Assembly (NCBI GenBank): GCA_947179485.1
Contig: OX359250.1
Coordinates: 47,031,450-47,095,449, forward strand
Source of the DNA: Allacma fusca
Lineage: Eukaryota > Arthropoda > Collembola > Symphypleona > Sminthuridae
Length of the DNA: 64,000 nucleotides
Direction of reading: 5' to 3'
The notes beneath the pieces were generated by a model. The model saw nothing but the letters and a program-made list of their open reading frames with translations, made no database searches and was not told where the DNA came from. Made by a program: the position numbers and the translations under genes. Positions 1-9,978 of this stretch are shown one piece after another; within the stretch, counting starts at the first letter, position 1, and each line of letters begins with the position of its first letter.

Positions 1-3000
1 GACGGGTGGCTTTTGAATTGTGTTCAACGCCTTTTGGAGTTGTTCCAAGTTAATTTGAGGGGGTTGTCTGTTTAAAGGGTGTGCATGCAGTCTTCCTATG
101 AAGGTTTCCCGATACATTCTATTGACCCAACTAACTAAATGTTGTTCTGGGGTCGGATCGTATCTCCTTTCTCGGTCACATGCTGGAAATTTTTCCGGGT
201 CTTCGGGGAATTGTCTCCGACATTTCCCACACCTGCGGAACACGTCTCGATTCCTTCCTGTCAGCGGAATGTTCCATTGTAGCTGGTTAAGGTCCTGACG
301 TGGTTGGTATCGTTGCCTTCGCTCGTCCAATGAGATGTCGTCTAACGTATCGTCCAGTGAATTGTCTGGTGTATGATCCAGTGGGTTTTGGATTCGTTCT
401 TTCAAGTCCTTTATGTATCGTTGTACCACGTCCAGGTCTTGAAATCTTCGTGCGTGGTCCGGGTGTGTGAAGATGACTGTCTCGGGTTGATTTCTTTCCC
501 ATCCTGTACCGACCATCCAACCGTGGTCGTCAATGTGAAAAAGCGCGCTAGACAAGTCGATAAATCGCACGTTAGGATCGTTCTGGTATCCAGGTGGTCC
601 ATCCGGTTCCCGTAGTTCATCTACTTCCGGTTCCTCCTGGTATTCGGGGTCATTTTCGTGCTTTCGTCGTCGCTGACGACCTCTCCTTCTTTTCCTGGCG
701 TTTTCACCTGGTGAAGTTACGATGTCTCGGCTGTTGAGGTTATTGATATTTACGGAGGGCGATCTACTTGCCTCCGGAGGGTTTTCTTCATCCAATCGGG
801 ATGGTATTTGTGTCTCGGTTGAGACGCTTCTTGACCTGATTTTCTGTCCCGGTCTCTCCTTATCTTTTGTGGCTGGTTTTTGCTGTCGCACTTGTTGTAA
901 TCTCCCTGCCATGGTAAATGAGCAGGTGGGTAATGTGCTGCGTCCGAATATTCGGTCTAATTCGGGTCTTGTTCGTCGGACGTACTGTACTGGAAGTCCT
1001 TTCAGTCTCTCGTACCTTTCCTCGGCTTCCTTGTCTGTTTTCTCTTTCTTGCGTGAATGGGTGGTGAGATGGCAGGTCCCGCATGTCCAACTTTCACAAG
1101 GTATTTTCGTCGTGGTTGTTGTCCTGATTCCATTACACAAATGTGAAAAAATTTCAGGCTCCGGTGAGCTTGGTGAATCCGATTCGGTCGTATTTTCGGC
1201 CTGTGGTGGCTGCTCTTCTGCCGTTCCCCATTCTTTCAAAATGCTGTCACATTCCACGCATCTCCAATTCCTGTTGCTGTCTCTTAGCGCCATGGATCCG
1301 ACTCCGTCTCGGCATAGACTACAGACTCTTGCTGTTGCGCCTTGAAGCGTTGGGGTGGCTGTAGTTGCTTGTGCTGTGTTGTTGTGGCTGCACCTTCTGC
1401 AGCTCCATGATCCGGAGTCCTGGAGTAAAGCCTGGAAGATGGGCGCTGCTTGACATGAGATGCATTCTTCGCTCAAAGGAAGTCCTATAGCTGCTGCATT
1501 ATTTGTTGACAATCCTGCCACCATACTTGAGAGTTGGTCCAGTGGTGTACTATCGACGATGTCTGGTCTACCTGACCTGTCTGGTTGTGGTGTTTCATCA
1601 TTGGAGGTAATGGATATCTCGGAAGTTGGTAGTATCCATTCCTCTTCTGAGATTGAAGCCGGTTCCTCTGTTGGTTGTGATGTGGCTTCTTTTAGGATTG
1701 GGTGCTTATCCTTTCCGGTGTCCATTCCGAAGGTGGTGGCGATGTACAATATTATTCTAATAAAAAAATTTACCAGTTGTTGTAGGATTCCTGTAGGTCG
1801 GCCTGAAGATGATGAAGTTGTCTCTTCTTCCTCTACTTGCGTCAACATTTGTTGGAGTTGTTTCTTCAGGAACTCTCGACTATAGGCCATTGGTGTCCAC
1901 GCGTTGGTGGGTCCTACGAAAGCTGTCCTTTTCTTCCGTATTTGGGCCTGTTTTGCCTCCTCCTTCATGAATAGCGGGTGGTCATGGAGCACACTCGGTT
2001 GTGTCTCTACCTCCCATTGGTGAAGCTCATCGTCCTCGATGTGCTCTACGCCATTATAGACGTGTGGTATAAGAAGGGTGATGGTCCAATTTGCGTCCGT
2101 TAAGGTGGTTGCGAGCATGAAGTAGATTACTTCACCTATAGCAACATCTCGTATCGGATGGCCGTAGTCTTCTCCTTGTGTTAAGGTGTGTGGGTCCGTC
2201 TGCATTTGTCGTTGCACCTGATTTAGATGTTCGCCTGTGACGATGCTTCTTCTGGTCCTTCTAGCCGTTGGTTCGTGTGTCAGTGCCTCCTGTACTACCT
2301 CACCTATTACATTTTGTATTTCACCTTCATATTTATCGAAAAATTCGATTTTCCAATCTAGGGGTAGTGGCACGTATTTCGTTAAGAACCCTATGGCGAT
2401 TCCTTTCAAAGCCTGTTGAGCCAGGTGGTGTGTTCTATTGATGGCGTTTGACATGATCCAGATAACTTGGGGTAGCTTCAGACGGTCCCGTTCCGCCTGT
2501 CGTCGGTCCTCCTCTTCTGACGTTGGTTCTGGGGCGTGCCGTCTTTCCCTCCTTTCTTTTGTGGCCATCTCTTCTTTCACTGCCTGGTTCCAGAGCTTTG
2601 CCGGTGATGTCTCGTTCAGATAATGTGCGTTCCGTGGAGTAATTACTCCTGGTAACGCTGTCGTTGTCTTGCCCGGGTCACGTAGGAACTCCTCCATCTC
2701 TTTCTCCTCGCTGGCGTTGACGGGCATTATCATCCAGATTGGTCTTTGGTCCTGAAGTTGTGCTTCGATGAGTACCCAATCTTGTGGAATTTTGACCGTC
2801 TGAGGTGGGATTCCAGTTGACCTGATGGCTTTCATAAATGATGATACATAGACTCCCATCACTGCGATTCCTGTTGCACAGATTCCTACAACGCCTGCTA
2901 CACCCTTCACGACGCTATTCTTCCATAGTCTTCGTGCAGTGTCAGAGCCAAAGGCCTGGTAACGGGGTGCTGCGTTGCATGCTGGTGGGAAGTCTGGTAA

Positions 3001-5622
3001 GTTGTATGGGTCGTAGTGTCCTATCTCGTCCTCGTCTTCCGCGTTCGTGAAGCTGGGATGGGTGTAGTCGTGGCCTTCTGCACTGACCGGACTTATTTCG
3101 TCTATTTTGGCCCACCACGGGCGTTGTGGTGACCATGGGTATGGGTTATGTTCCATCTGCATTTCCGTGTCTTTCAACTGCTTTTTTCCATGTTGTTGAC
3201 CTATTGCAGATGTTATTAACCCCAAAATGAGAAGTGTTGAGAACACATTGTTACCGATCCTTGGAATGGGTCCTCCGCGTCCTCCTCCTCCTCCGCCGGC
3301 CTGAGCTGCCATCTCTGGCGTGTGAGGTGGGGTCTGGATGGATGCGTTGGCTTGGGTGTGTTCCTCGTCGTCCCCGTCTATGATAATGGTCTCGTACTGA
3401 GGTGAGTTTGCGAAGTCTGCCAGAGAAAGTTGGTGACTATCTGCTACGTCCGTGTTGGCTGAATGCACTGAAATTGAGCTAATGTTCTGCTCGTCGTCTC
3501 CTCCGGTCTCGTTGGAGTCTTCTGTGTCACTGAGATTTGGTTGGTATCGTCCTGGTATAAATGCATCTGAAGTTGCAATCTCGACAGTTTGTCCTGGTGA
3601 TGGTGGCATATCCTGTGCTGATACTGCTGTCTTGGCATTCTCTTGGACTGAAGAATTTTCCTGAGCAATCACTCGCTCCAGCTCTCCGGAAGTTGCTGTT
3701 GACGTGGCAGGACTAGGTCTCCAACCTCTCGTTGTGATCGGAAATCCTTTCGTAGCTGGGTCAATCTGAGATTCCCTGCAGACTTGTAGGAAATTTACTG
3801 TCTTTCTCCAGTCGAGCCATTTCTGACGGTGTTCCAATAGTTCTATTGTTAGCTTGTCCTTTTGTTTCTGTATGGCAGCGACGTCCATATTGCATAGACC
3901 TAGATGGTGTATTAGTTGTTCCTGGTCCTTTATTTTCCTGATCAGTTCTTCGTGTCGGCCTGCTCGTGTTGAGTCTTCTTGGATACATACGAGGTTTCGT
4001 GGCCATCCTGACGGAATTGGGCTGACCATCTGTGTCGGTCCAAACAGTTCCGCCACCGTTTTTCGTATTTCTTTCTTAACTTTCTTTTGTTTCTTCAGGC
4101 GCTTTTTGTGGTGGTGTTCACATTCCTCCTGCACCTGTGGGCCTCTAATTGTTGTAATCACGTGTCGGGGCCTTTCGCATCCTTGTTTAGCGCATTGTGG
4201 TATCGTCATTTCCTCCTCTTCGTCTTCTTCTTCCGATTCTGAGGATGATTCGTCTGTCTCTGGTCCTCGAGGTGGCTCTACCGTTTCCTCCTCCATCTCG
4301 TCGCTCCAGAGTGTTACATGCACCGGTGGTGGGATGGGCTCCGGCGGTGTCGTAGGCGTCTCGGCTCGTACGATGATGACGGCTGGTTGTCGTGGTGTTG
4401 GGTCGACTCTGGTGAGTATTGTTGGCGTTGGTGTTTTGACCGCCTCCGTGTACGTTCGTACTGGTAAGGCTATTGGTGTGACCAACTGTGACTCTCTCTC
4501 TGTTTTGTTTCTGACTTCCCTCGGGGGTTGTGGTTGCGTTGGAGTCCTGTCCCTTCGTATTCTTGCGTTTGGTGGACTGTCCTGTCGGTTACGTGACCTA
4601 TCGCTTTCCCGTCGTTTCCGGATTTCGGATGAAGAGTCGGGTTCCCGTTTCCGTGTTCTAGAGTCCCTGGAGCTGTACCCGTCCCTGGAGCTTCCTCTTG
4701 ATCCTCCTGGTCTGGCTTCCTCTCGGGTCTCCCTTACTCTCCCTCGTCCTCTTCCAACTGGAGGGTTGAATGCTAGGTTGGCTGCATTCCTTGACGTATC
4801 TCTTCTCCTTTCTTCCGGTTCGTCTTGATTGGCTGGTCCGTAATTTCTGTCTATTCGTCTGGCCGTTTCCTCCCGGGCCATTCGTTCCCGTTCCTCTTGT
4901 GGAGTTGGCCATTCGCTTACTTTGGAGATGTGTACTCTTGTTGTCCTGAAATCCTGATTATCCGTGAATCTTCTTCTTTCAGAGTACTTTGTTGTACTAC
5001 CCCTTTCTTTTTGTAGACTATCTTTGTAAGCCCATGGGTCCCTTGGGTAGTCTCCGTCTGGTATTAGGTTGTTTCCTACCTCTTTTTCCGTCTTGTACGG
5101 TTGTATTAACCATGGATCTCCTGGCTGTCGGTTCCGTAGTCTACAATTCGGAGGTTTCCTCCGGATTGGTGTGGGGTTAAAGTCCTGTCCTTTAAATAGG
5201 TAGACTAGTTCCTCTGGTGCCTTTACTCCATCTTCAATATCTTTCTGGTCTTCCGGGAAGTGTATGGAACCACAGTAGTGAGGTTCTCTCTTGTAAGTCC
5301 CGAAATTGATTGACAACTCTCTGCCGTTTTTGAGAGCTCCCAACAATATTGAATGAATGATGGTTCCTTTCTCATCTCGTCCTTTTATGATGATGCGATT
5401 GGGAATTCTTCCGTCAAGGCGGTGTACTGCTTCCAATCTTCCTGTATCTGCATTCGGTAGAATCTTCGCCTGGGGTGGCTCGATATCTGTTTGGGTCACG
5501 TATTGTGCCCAATATCGGGTCCTATCCTTGTCATCGCGGTCTACCTCTGGTCGGTCGTCTTCTCGTCGGCGGGACTCGTTGGTTCGAGACCCTGATGAAC
5601 GTTGTGACCTGCTGTCGGTCAT
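1..5622 (-). CDS. Giant unrecognised ORF, at least 1,874 aa, partial (runs off left edge)
   Basis: An uninterrupted minus-strand frame runs from the ATG at 5622-5620 to base 1 without a stop. The preceding in-frame region (5640-5700) has stops, so this Met is the likely start. I do not recognise the protein. Visible parts are an Arg/Glu/Pro-rich low-complexity N-terminal third, acidic Ser/Glu tracts (about 4201-4260), a Gly-rich stretch (about 3270-3300), hydrophobic membrane-like segments at about 3190-3240, 2825-2900 and 1740-1780, and three Cys-pair units around 1040-1470. The coding strand is purine-rich and GC is clearly above that of the rest of the window. Codon-like character holds over the whole length. 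A virus-derived or contaminant polyprotein is possible; no replicase motif was seen. That it is a real ORF is near certain; its function is unknown. Confidence 0.75.
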   Translation of the reverse strand, partial: MTDSRSQRSSGSRTNESRRREDDRPEVDRDDKDRTRYWAQYVTQTDIEPPQAKILPNADTGRLEAVHRLDGRIPNRIIIKGRDEKGTIIHSILLGALKNGRELSINFGTYKREPHYCGSIHFPEDQKDIEDGVKAPEELVYLFKGQDFNPTPIRRKPPNCRLRNRQPGDPWLIQPYKTEKEVGNNLIPDGDYPRDPWAYKDSLQKERGSTTKYSERRRFTDNQDFRTTRVHISKVSEWPTPQEERERMAREETARRIDRNYGPANQDEPEERRRDTSRNAANLAFNPPVGRGRGRVRETREEARPGGSRGSSRDGYSSRDSRTRKREPDSSSEIRKRRESDRSRNRQDSPPNARIRRDRTPTQPQPPREVRNKTERESQLVTPIALPVRTYTEAVKTPTPTILTRVDPTPRQPAVIIVRAETPTTPPEPIPPPVHVTLWSDEMEEETVEPPRGPETDESSSESEEEDEEEEMTIPQCAKQGCERPRHVITTIRGPQVQEECEHHHKKRLKKQKKVKKEIRKTVAELFGPTQMVSPIPSGWPRNLVCIQEDSTRAGRHEELIRKIKDQEQLIHHLGLCNMDVAAIQKQKDKLTIELLEHRQKWLDWRKTVNFLQVCRESQIDPATKGFPITTRGWRPSPATSTATSGELERVIAQENSSVQENAKTAVSAQDMPPSPGQTVEIATSDAFIPGRYQPNLSDTEDSNETGGDDEQNISSISVHSANTDVADSHQLSLADFANSPQYETIIIDGDDEEHTQANASIQTPPHTPEMAAQAGGGGGGRGGPIPRIGNNVFSTLLILGLITSAIGQQHGKKQLKDTEMQMEHNPYPWSPQRPWWAKIDEISPVSAEGHDYTHPSFTNAEDEDEIGHYDPYNLPDFPPACNAAPRYQAFGSDTARRLWKNSVVKGVAGVVGICATGIAVMGVYVSSFMKAIRSTGIPPQTVKIPQDWVLIEAQLQDQRPIWMIMPVNASEEKEMEEFLRDPGKTTTALPGVITPRNAHYLNETSPAKLWNQAVKEEMATKERRERRHAPEPTSEEEDRRQAERDRLKLPQVIWIMSNAINRTHHLAQQALKGIAIGFLTKYVPLPLDWKIEFFDKYEGEIQNVIGEVVQEALTHEPTARRTRRSIVTGEHLNQVQRQMQTDPHTLTQGEDYGHPIRDVAIGEVIYFMLATTLTDANWTITLLIPHVYNGVEHIEDDELHQWEVETQPSVLHDHPLFMKEEAKQAQIRKKRTAFVGPTNAWTPMAYSREFLKKQLQQMLTQVEEEETTSSSSGRPTGILQQLVNFFIRIILYIATTFGMDTGKDKHPILKEATSQPTEEPASISEEEWILPTSEISITSNDETPQPDRSGRPDIVDSTPLDQLSSMVAGLSTNNAAAIGLPLSEECISCQAAPIFQALLQDSGSWSCRRCSHNNTAQATTATPTLQGATARVCSLCRDGVGSMALRDSNRNWRCVECDSILKEWGTAEEQPPQAENTTESDSPSSPEPEIFSHLCNGIRTTTTTKIPCESWTCGTCHLTTHSRKKEKTDKEAEERYERLKGLPVQYVRRTRPELDRIFGRSTLPTCSFTMAGRLQQVRQQKPATKDKERPGQKIRSRSVSTETQIPSRLDEENPPEASRSPSVNINNLNSRDIVTSPGENARKRRRGRQRRRKHENDPEYQEEPEVDELREPDGPPGYQNDPNVRFIDLSSALFHIDDHGWMVGTGWERNQPETVIFTHPDHARRFQDLDVVQRYIKDLKERIQNPLDHTPDNSLDDTLDDISLDERRQRYQPRQDLNQLQWNIPLTGRNRDVFRRCGKCRRQFPEDPEKFPACDRERRYDPTPEQHLVSWVNRMYRETFIGRLHAHPLNRQPPQINLEQLQKALNTIQKPPV

Positions 5623-5821
5623 TCTTTTGAAGATATAAAATTTTTGGGTGGTTCAGATCTTGGGCAACTATCGTGTAGGTGCCTATGAGTCGTAACCTCC
5701 TTCTTCCTTGGTAATTCAAATAGCTGATGAGATTGACTTGTTCGCCAACTCTTAATTCAACTTCATCCGCTCCAAAGCAAACGCAGTCTGGAATCTGTGT
5801 TAAGATCCTAGCGTTGCTCAT
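5531..5821 (-). CDS. Small ORF (96 aa), unrecognised, overlaps the giant ORF
   Basis: It starts at the ATG at 5821-5819 and overlaps the first 92 bases of the giant ORF in another frame. The N-terminal two thirds is a compact hydrophobic/mixed sequence that could form a small beta domain. The C-terminus is Arg/Pro-rich. Its start codon overlaps the stop of the preceding ORF in the four-base ATGA arrangement, which suggests translation coupling in a polycistronic transcript. No family recognised. Confidence 0.55.
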   Translation of the reverse strand: MSNARILTQIPDCVCFGADEVELRVGEQVNLISYLNYQGRRRLRLIGTYTIVAQDLNHPKILYLQKNDRQQVTTFIRVSNQRVPPTRRRPTRGRPR

Positions 5822-6087
5822 GCCCTTTTAGAGTGATCCTGTTCTTCTTGTCTTCCTCCTGGTCCGGGTGGGATATCGTCGGGCTTGTTGACACGCTTGA
5901 TTCTTGTCGCTTCCTCCGTGAATTTCCGACTGTCCTCCCGTAACCTCCGGATTTCTTCTTGAACTTGTTTCAGCTCCTTCTCCAGCTTCAGTCTCCGGTT
6001 GGTTAGTTCTACTGAATAATACAGTGTTCTTTTGTGTATCCTTGAGATTTCCTGTAGGCCTGCTGGGAATGTCCTCTTGGGGCACAT
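5818..6087 (-). CDS. Small coiled-coil ORF (89 aa), unrecognised
   Basis: The ATG is at 6087-6085 and the TGA (5820-5818) overlaps the start of the next ORF. The central part, about residues 28-65, is a strongly charged Leu-heptad sequence (for example LEKELKQVQEEIRRLRED) and should form a coiled coil. The tail is Pro/Gly-rich. It lies almost wholly inside the 5828-6218 ORF in a different frame, so at most one of the two may be the main product. Overlapping same-strand ORFs like these are typical of compact viral genomes, not of animal genes. Confidence 0.5.
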   Translation of the reverse strand: MCPKRTFPAGLQEISRIHKRTLYYSVELTNRRLKLEKELKQVQEEIRRLREDSRKFTEEATRIKRVNKPDDIPPGPGGRQEEQDHSKRA

Positions 6088-6218
6088 TCAAATCTTCGTC
6101 CTCTTCTGTAGATGATTCTACAGGTGTGTTTTCGGCTTCCGTAGTGTTTTCTGTGTTGCCTTCAAAGTTTTGGTCGATCACCGGGAGTTGGTAATGACCG
6201 TCCTCTTCTGTAGATTTA
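5828..6218 (-). CDS. Acidic-to-basic small ORF, N-terminus lost in the assembly gap
   Basis: This minus-strand frame is open from the N run at 6219 to a TAA at 5830-5828. It is Glu/Thr/Asp-rich at its start and ends in an Arg/Thr-rich basic tail. A 15-base segment encoding STEED occurs twice (about 6098-6113 and 6200-6215), so a short repeat may continue into the gap. No family recognised. It competes with the 89-aa ORF in another frame. Confidence 0.4.
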
Positions 6219-6418
6219 NNNNNNNNNNNNNNNNNNNNNNNNNNNNNNNNNNNNNNNNNNNNNNNNNNNNNNNNNNNNNNNNNNNNNNNNNNNNNNNNNN
6301 NNNNNNNNNNNNNNNNNNNNNNNNNNNNNNNNNNNNNNNNNNNNNNNNNNNNNNNNNNNNNNNNNNNNNNNNNNNNNNNNNNNNNNNNNNNNNNNNNNNN
6401 NNNNNNNNNNNNNNNNNN
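6219..6418. other. Assembly gap (200 N)
   Basis: A run of exactly 200 N separates GC-richer, purine-biased coding sequence on the left from AT-rich repeat sequence on the right. The round length suggests a scaffolding placeholder, so physical linkage of 1-6218 to the rest of the window is not proven. Confidence 0.98.
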
Positions 6419-6765
6419 TCAGTCCTTATTTCAGCCCTTGAGTTATTATTTCAGTCCTTCAGTCCTTATTTCAGTCCTTCAGTCCTTATTTCAGTCCTTC
6501 AGTCTTTATTGCAGCCCTTCAGTCCTTATTTCAGCCCTTGAGTTATTATTTCAGTCCTCCAGTCCTTATTTCAGTCCTTCAGTCCTTACTTCAGTCCTTC
6601 AGTCCTTATTTCATTCCTTCAGTCCTTATTTCAGTCCTTCAGTCCTTACTTCAGTCCTTCGGTCCTTATTTCAGTCCTTCAGTCCTTAATTCAGTCCATC
6701 AGTCCTTATTTCAGTCCTTACTTCAGTCCTTTAGTCCTTACTTCATTCCTTCAGTCTTGCAGTTC
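6419..6765. repeat. Minisatellite, about 20-bp unit built on TTCAGTCCTT
   Basis: Directly visible tandem array: units of TTCAGTCCTTCAGTCCTTAT and shorter variants repeat with few changes from the gap edge to about 6765, decaying at the right end. The array probably continues into the gap. It produces spurious long ORFs on the + strand that should be ignored. Confidence 0.95.
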
Positions 6766-7356
6766 ATACTTAAGTTCTTTAGCTTTCCTATTAATGGGTT
6801 TAAGATATACTCAAATTCGTCGCTTATAATACATTTTAGACATTTCTTTTCTGTGTATACCTTTTGTTTTGCTACGTAAGTTTCATAGTGTAATTAATTT
6901 CCAATAATTCTTTACACATTTCTGTGAGTAGTGTAGTGGTGGACTGCAAACTCACAACAAGCCCACCACTGCTAATTTTTAGCGTACTTTATTTTAATAT
7001 CTACGTGGTTCCAGTTTTTCATAACATAAACTTTCATTGTCATCAGATTCTTGTAGTTGCGTTGAGGATGTTGACAATATTGTTAAAATATTAGGAAATA
7101 AGAATCTTGTCTAATTGCGAAAATGTCATCCATGAGTTGGTGACGTATAAGCTATTTGTTGTGAAAGATAGAGGAACTGAAATAGCTGAGTCAACAATAA
7201 AACACACGTAAAGAGTTTCAAGAAGGATGAAATTTGACAGCGAGGACGAAACACGCTGGACTGTGCTGGTACATACACATTAACGTTTATGACCCTAATA
7301 AAACTCAAGACTCGGGATCGACGGAAGACCAGCTCAAAGTCAATATAATTAAGTAC
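6766..7356. other. Unique spacer between inverted minisatellites; contains a hairpin
   Basis: No credible gene. A short inverted repeat (AGTGGTGG ... CCACCACT, about 6934-6970, loop about 20 nt) is the only structured element seen. The rest is AT-rich and has no open frame that looks coding. Confidence 0.5.
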
Positions 7357-7414
7357 GACTGAAGTGAGGACTGGCGGACTGAAGGACTGAAGTAAGGACT
7401 GGAGGACTGAAGTA

Positions 7415-7446
<32 letters not shown>

Positions 7447-7510
7447 AAAGACTGAAGGACAAAAGGACTGAAGTAAGGACTGAAGGGCTGAAGGACTGAA
7501 GTAAAGATTG
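7357..7510. repeat. Inverted copy of the minisatellite with a 28-G tract
   Basis: Units such as GGACTGAAGTAAGGACTG are the reverse complement of the array at 6419-6765. A pure run of 28 G lies at 7416-7443. The two arrays therefore form a long, imperfect inverted repeat about 600 bp apart. Confidence 0.9.
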
Positions 7511-9100
7511 GTGGTTATGGGATCCTTACTTGCTAGATGTTTCCATTGAAAGTATTTACAACCGCCTTAGACGAACTGACAATTTCCCGGTCTCCAGCAA
7601 GGCTCCGACCATGCATGAAGGCATTGAAATTGTTTTGTTGGTTGACACGACATTCAGGGATGATGAATTGGAAAATGATCTGCCCAGATAGACAGCATAA
7701 CCCTGAAATGTCTGGGAATAAAACCCGGGGAGTTGTAGTTGTTTGGCCCATATCACGTGAGTTTGCACTTGACGAGAAAGTTTGTGTGGTTACTGTGAGA
7801 AATCAGTTGCATGACCAAGTCTACTAGGATGTGCAACTTAGTCAAGCCTGCTTTCCTGCTCTTCCACCGATTCCTCCGAGATCTTAAAGTGGGAATGGCG
7901 GCGCTGATGCATCAATTTATCAGCGTCCAGATAATTTCGGAGACCGTGGGAATTGTGTGAGAACTACTAATTAGGCTGGACTTTGAGCACAATCCTTCGT
8001 AACAATCGCTTCTAGCACCGATGTTGATGAGACAGAGGCTGCTGAGGACGAGAAAATCCTTCAAAAGCCCCCAATGTTGACTGCTTGTGGTGGCCACAAT
8101 GTAAAATATACATAAAAACGGAACGAATCAGCATCTCAGGCTGAGTGGGAGGCTTTCAATTTTTAATAGCAATGTTTCTGATAGTTTCAGTTTTTATTTT
8201 GTGGGTACAACATTTTGTTCGCCTTTTGTTTGTGTAGATAATGTGTATTAATTTTAATATGTAGTACTACCTATAAGTACAAGAATATGAATGTATACTC
8301 GTTAAACCAAACCACGGCTAATACGGGAAATTTTCTACAGATAAAAACACCATAATCACCCGACTAACGATTTTAAAAACTTTAATATATAGTGGTGGGG
8401 GTATATCACAATATAATTCTATTCCTTTCACTTGAAAAATAAAGTTACGACGACGAAACCAGATCCGAAGAGCTGGTGATCCGCGTGTCCCCAGAATCAC
8501 GGGATGTCAAGAATAAATAAGATGGTGATCAATATATAAGTTTTGTTTGAGAATGGAATTGTTTATTAGTATTCTTATATTTTGTTTTTTAGGGTAACGA
8601 GTTGCATTTTCTTCTTCGTGTGTAACATATTATAGGTTGTGGCATTGCATTTAATGATTGTTTTTCAATTATTATTTTGGGGAAATCAAATATGGTAACG
8701 GGATAAAATCCAATTCTACGCATGCCAATGGATTCATTGAGATCGTAAATTCCACGTGATGCTTAAATAAAATGTTTGAAAACTAAAGTTTTTAACATGA
8801 CAACAATGTTTTTTTTGTGGTTTTTTAAAATCCAACAATATTGTTCATATCATTTCCGCTTGAACTTATAAGGGTTGTAAATGTAATATTTAATTAGATA
8901 AATAAATGTACTTTTAAAAGTAATAAACATACAACCAAATACAAATTATAATATTATGAAATAAACCCCAACACCATTGCATGATAAAATGATAAAATGA
9001 AAAAATACAATTAAAGACCAAATGTTGGGCTATCTCAAATGCCATGACTTAGAGTGACATTAACTCAATTAAAGCAGTTAGTATTCAAAGTACTTAAACT
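7511..9100. other. About 1.6 kb with no supported gene
   Basis: AT-rich sequence with only short chance ORFs on both strands. I saw no conserved motifs, RNA genes or clear repeat boundaries. It could be intronic or 3-prime flanking sequence of the spliced gene at 9108-9978. Confidence 0.4.
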
Positions 9101-9107
9101 AACTTAC

Positions 9108-9978
9108 GGCCCGGTTTGAGAAACGATCTGCGATATCCTCAGGCACCGGGTTCAAGAGCCCAAACTCAAAGATCCCCGAACGCTGATTAAAATGAATGCG
9201 AATTTTCAAATTGCAAGTTTCGAAGTCTGCTTTTCCCTTCCAGAATTCGCGGACTTTCTTGGGATCGAAGGAAAAGGCCCTTCCGGGATTCTCTTTGAAG
9301 AATTCCAATGGGTCCGACTCGTTTTTTCCAGATCTCTCATGACGGTCAATCTGCTCCAGGACATTTTCCATCAACGGGCGAAGTTTCTGTCCTTCGTACT
9401 GCGTGTACCGGATGCGCTGAATCGATTTTGGGTTCTGTTTCCCAATGTGAAGAAACATGCAACGACTTGCTTCGTTGTATACCTTCTTGGCAAAGTATTC
9501 TTGTTCATTATCCAGATATTAAAAATTATAAATGAATTTTTATCTGGGGATAATAAAGACCAGTCGTTATTACTATACTGCCAGCTATATACGACACCAC
9601 TTACAATAAACACATATGATGTAGTCCAGAAATCTGGGTCGTTTGGAGACAGCTTGAACTTTGTTGCCGCCAGTTTTGGTGCCTTGGGTGGCTTGTTGGG
9701 GTCAAAGCGTGCAAGCTGGACCTTTCTGATATGCTTGGGCTGAGACCCATGATCCGGCTCCAAACTCCCCCATGCAGCTTGACATAAAAAATAAATTGTA
9801 TGCATTTAATCGTGTATACAATTGTTTTACCATGTGCCAAAATAATAAAAGATTTTTGACTACATTTTGAATAACTTGAAATTGTTCGAATTTTAAAACC
9901 TTGTGAAGCTCCTGGTCTTGGATCGTCACTTCCTTCCTTCTTAAATGACGAGAAAGTTGATTCTTGGGGTTTGTCCAT
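9108..9978 (-). CDS. Spliced gene, three exons seen, unrecognised product
   Basis: Exon 1 is 9978-9900 (ATG at 9978), exon 2 is 9777-9605 and exon 3 is 9485-9108. Donors read GTTTTA, GTAAGT and GTAAGT; acceptors are AG. The phases match (1, then 0), giving 210 codons without a stop. Exon 3 ends at a strong GTAAGT donor, so further exons probably lie to the left. The product is charged and Pro/Lys-rich at the N-terminus with a mixed alpha/beta C-terminal part; I recognise no family. It lies just outside the Polinton left end, on the same strand as the Polinton late genes. A host gene is most likely. The weakest call is the 3' splice site before exon 3, which has little pyrimidine tract. Confidence 0.5.

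Noticed and set aside
722..1345. 207-codon + strand ORF
   Set aside because: Antisense shadow of the giant ORF, low-complexity Ser/Leu/Cys composition.
3854..4828. 324-codon + strand ORF, Ser/Cys/Leu-rich
   Set aside because: It lies antisense to the giant minus-strand ORF. The Glu/Arg/Asp-rich sense sequence gives Ser/Pro/Leu/Cys-rich antisense frames without stops. No motif; a shadow.
6419..6879. + strand ORFs rich in SVLISVLQSLFQSF repeats
   Set aside because: Translation of the 20-bp minisatellite; a 20-bp unit reads open by chance. Not a gene.
7537..7827. 96-codon + strand ORF with overlapping minus-strand ORFs
   Set aside because: No motif, no splice structure, and both strands are similarly open; treated as chance.
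9192..9743. 183-codon + strand ORF
   Set aside because: Antisense to exons 2 and 3 of the spliced gene, whose splice sites and phases agree on the minus strand.
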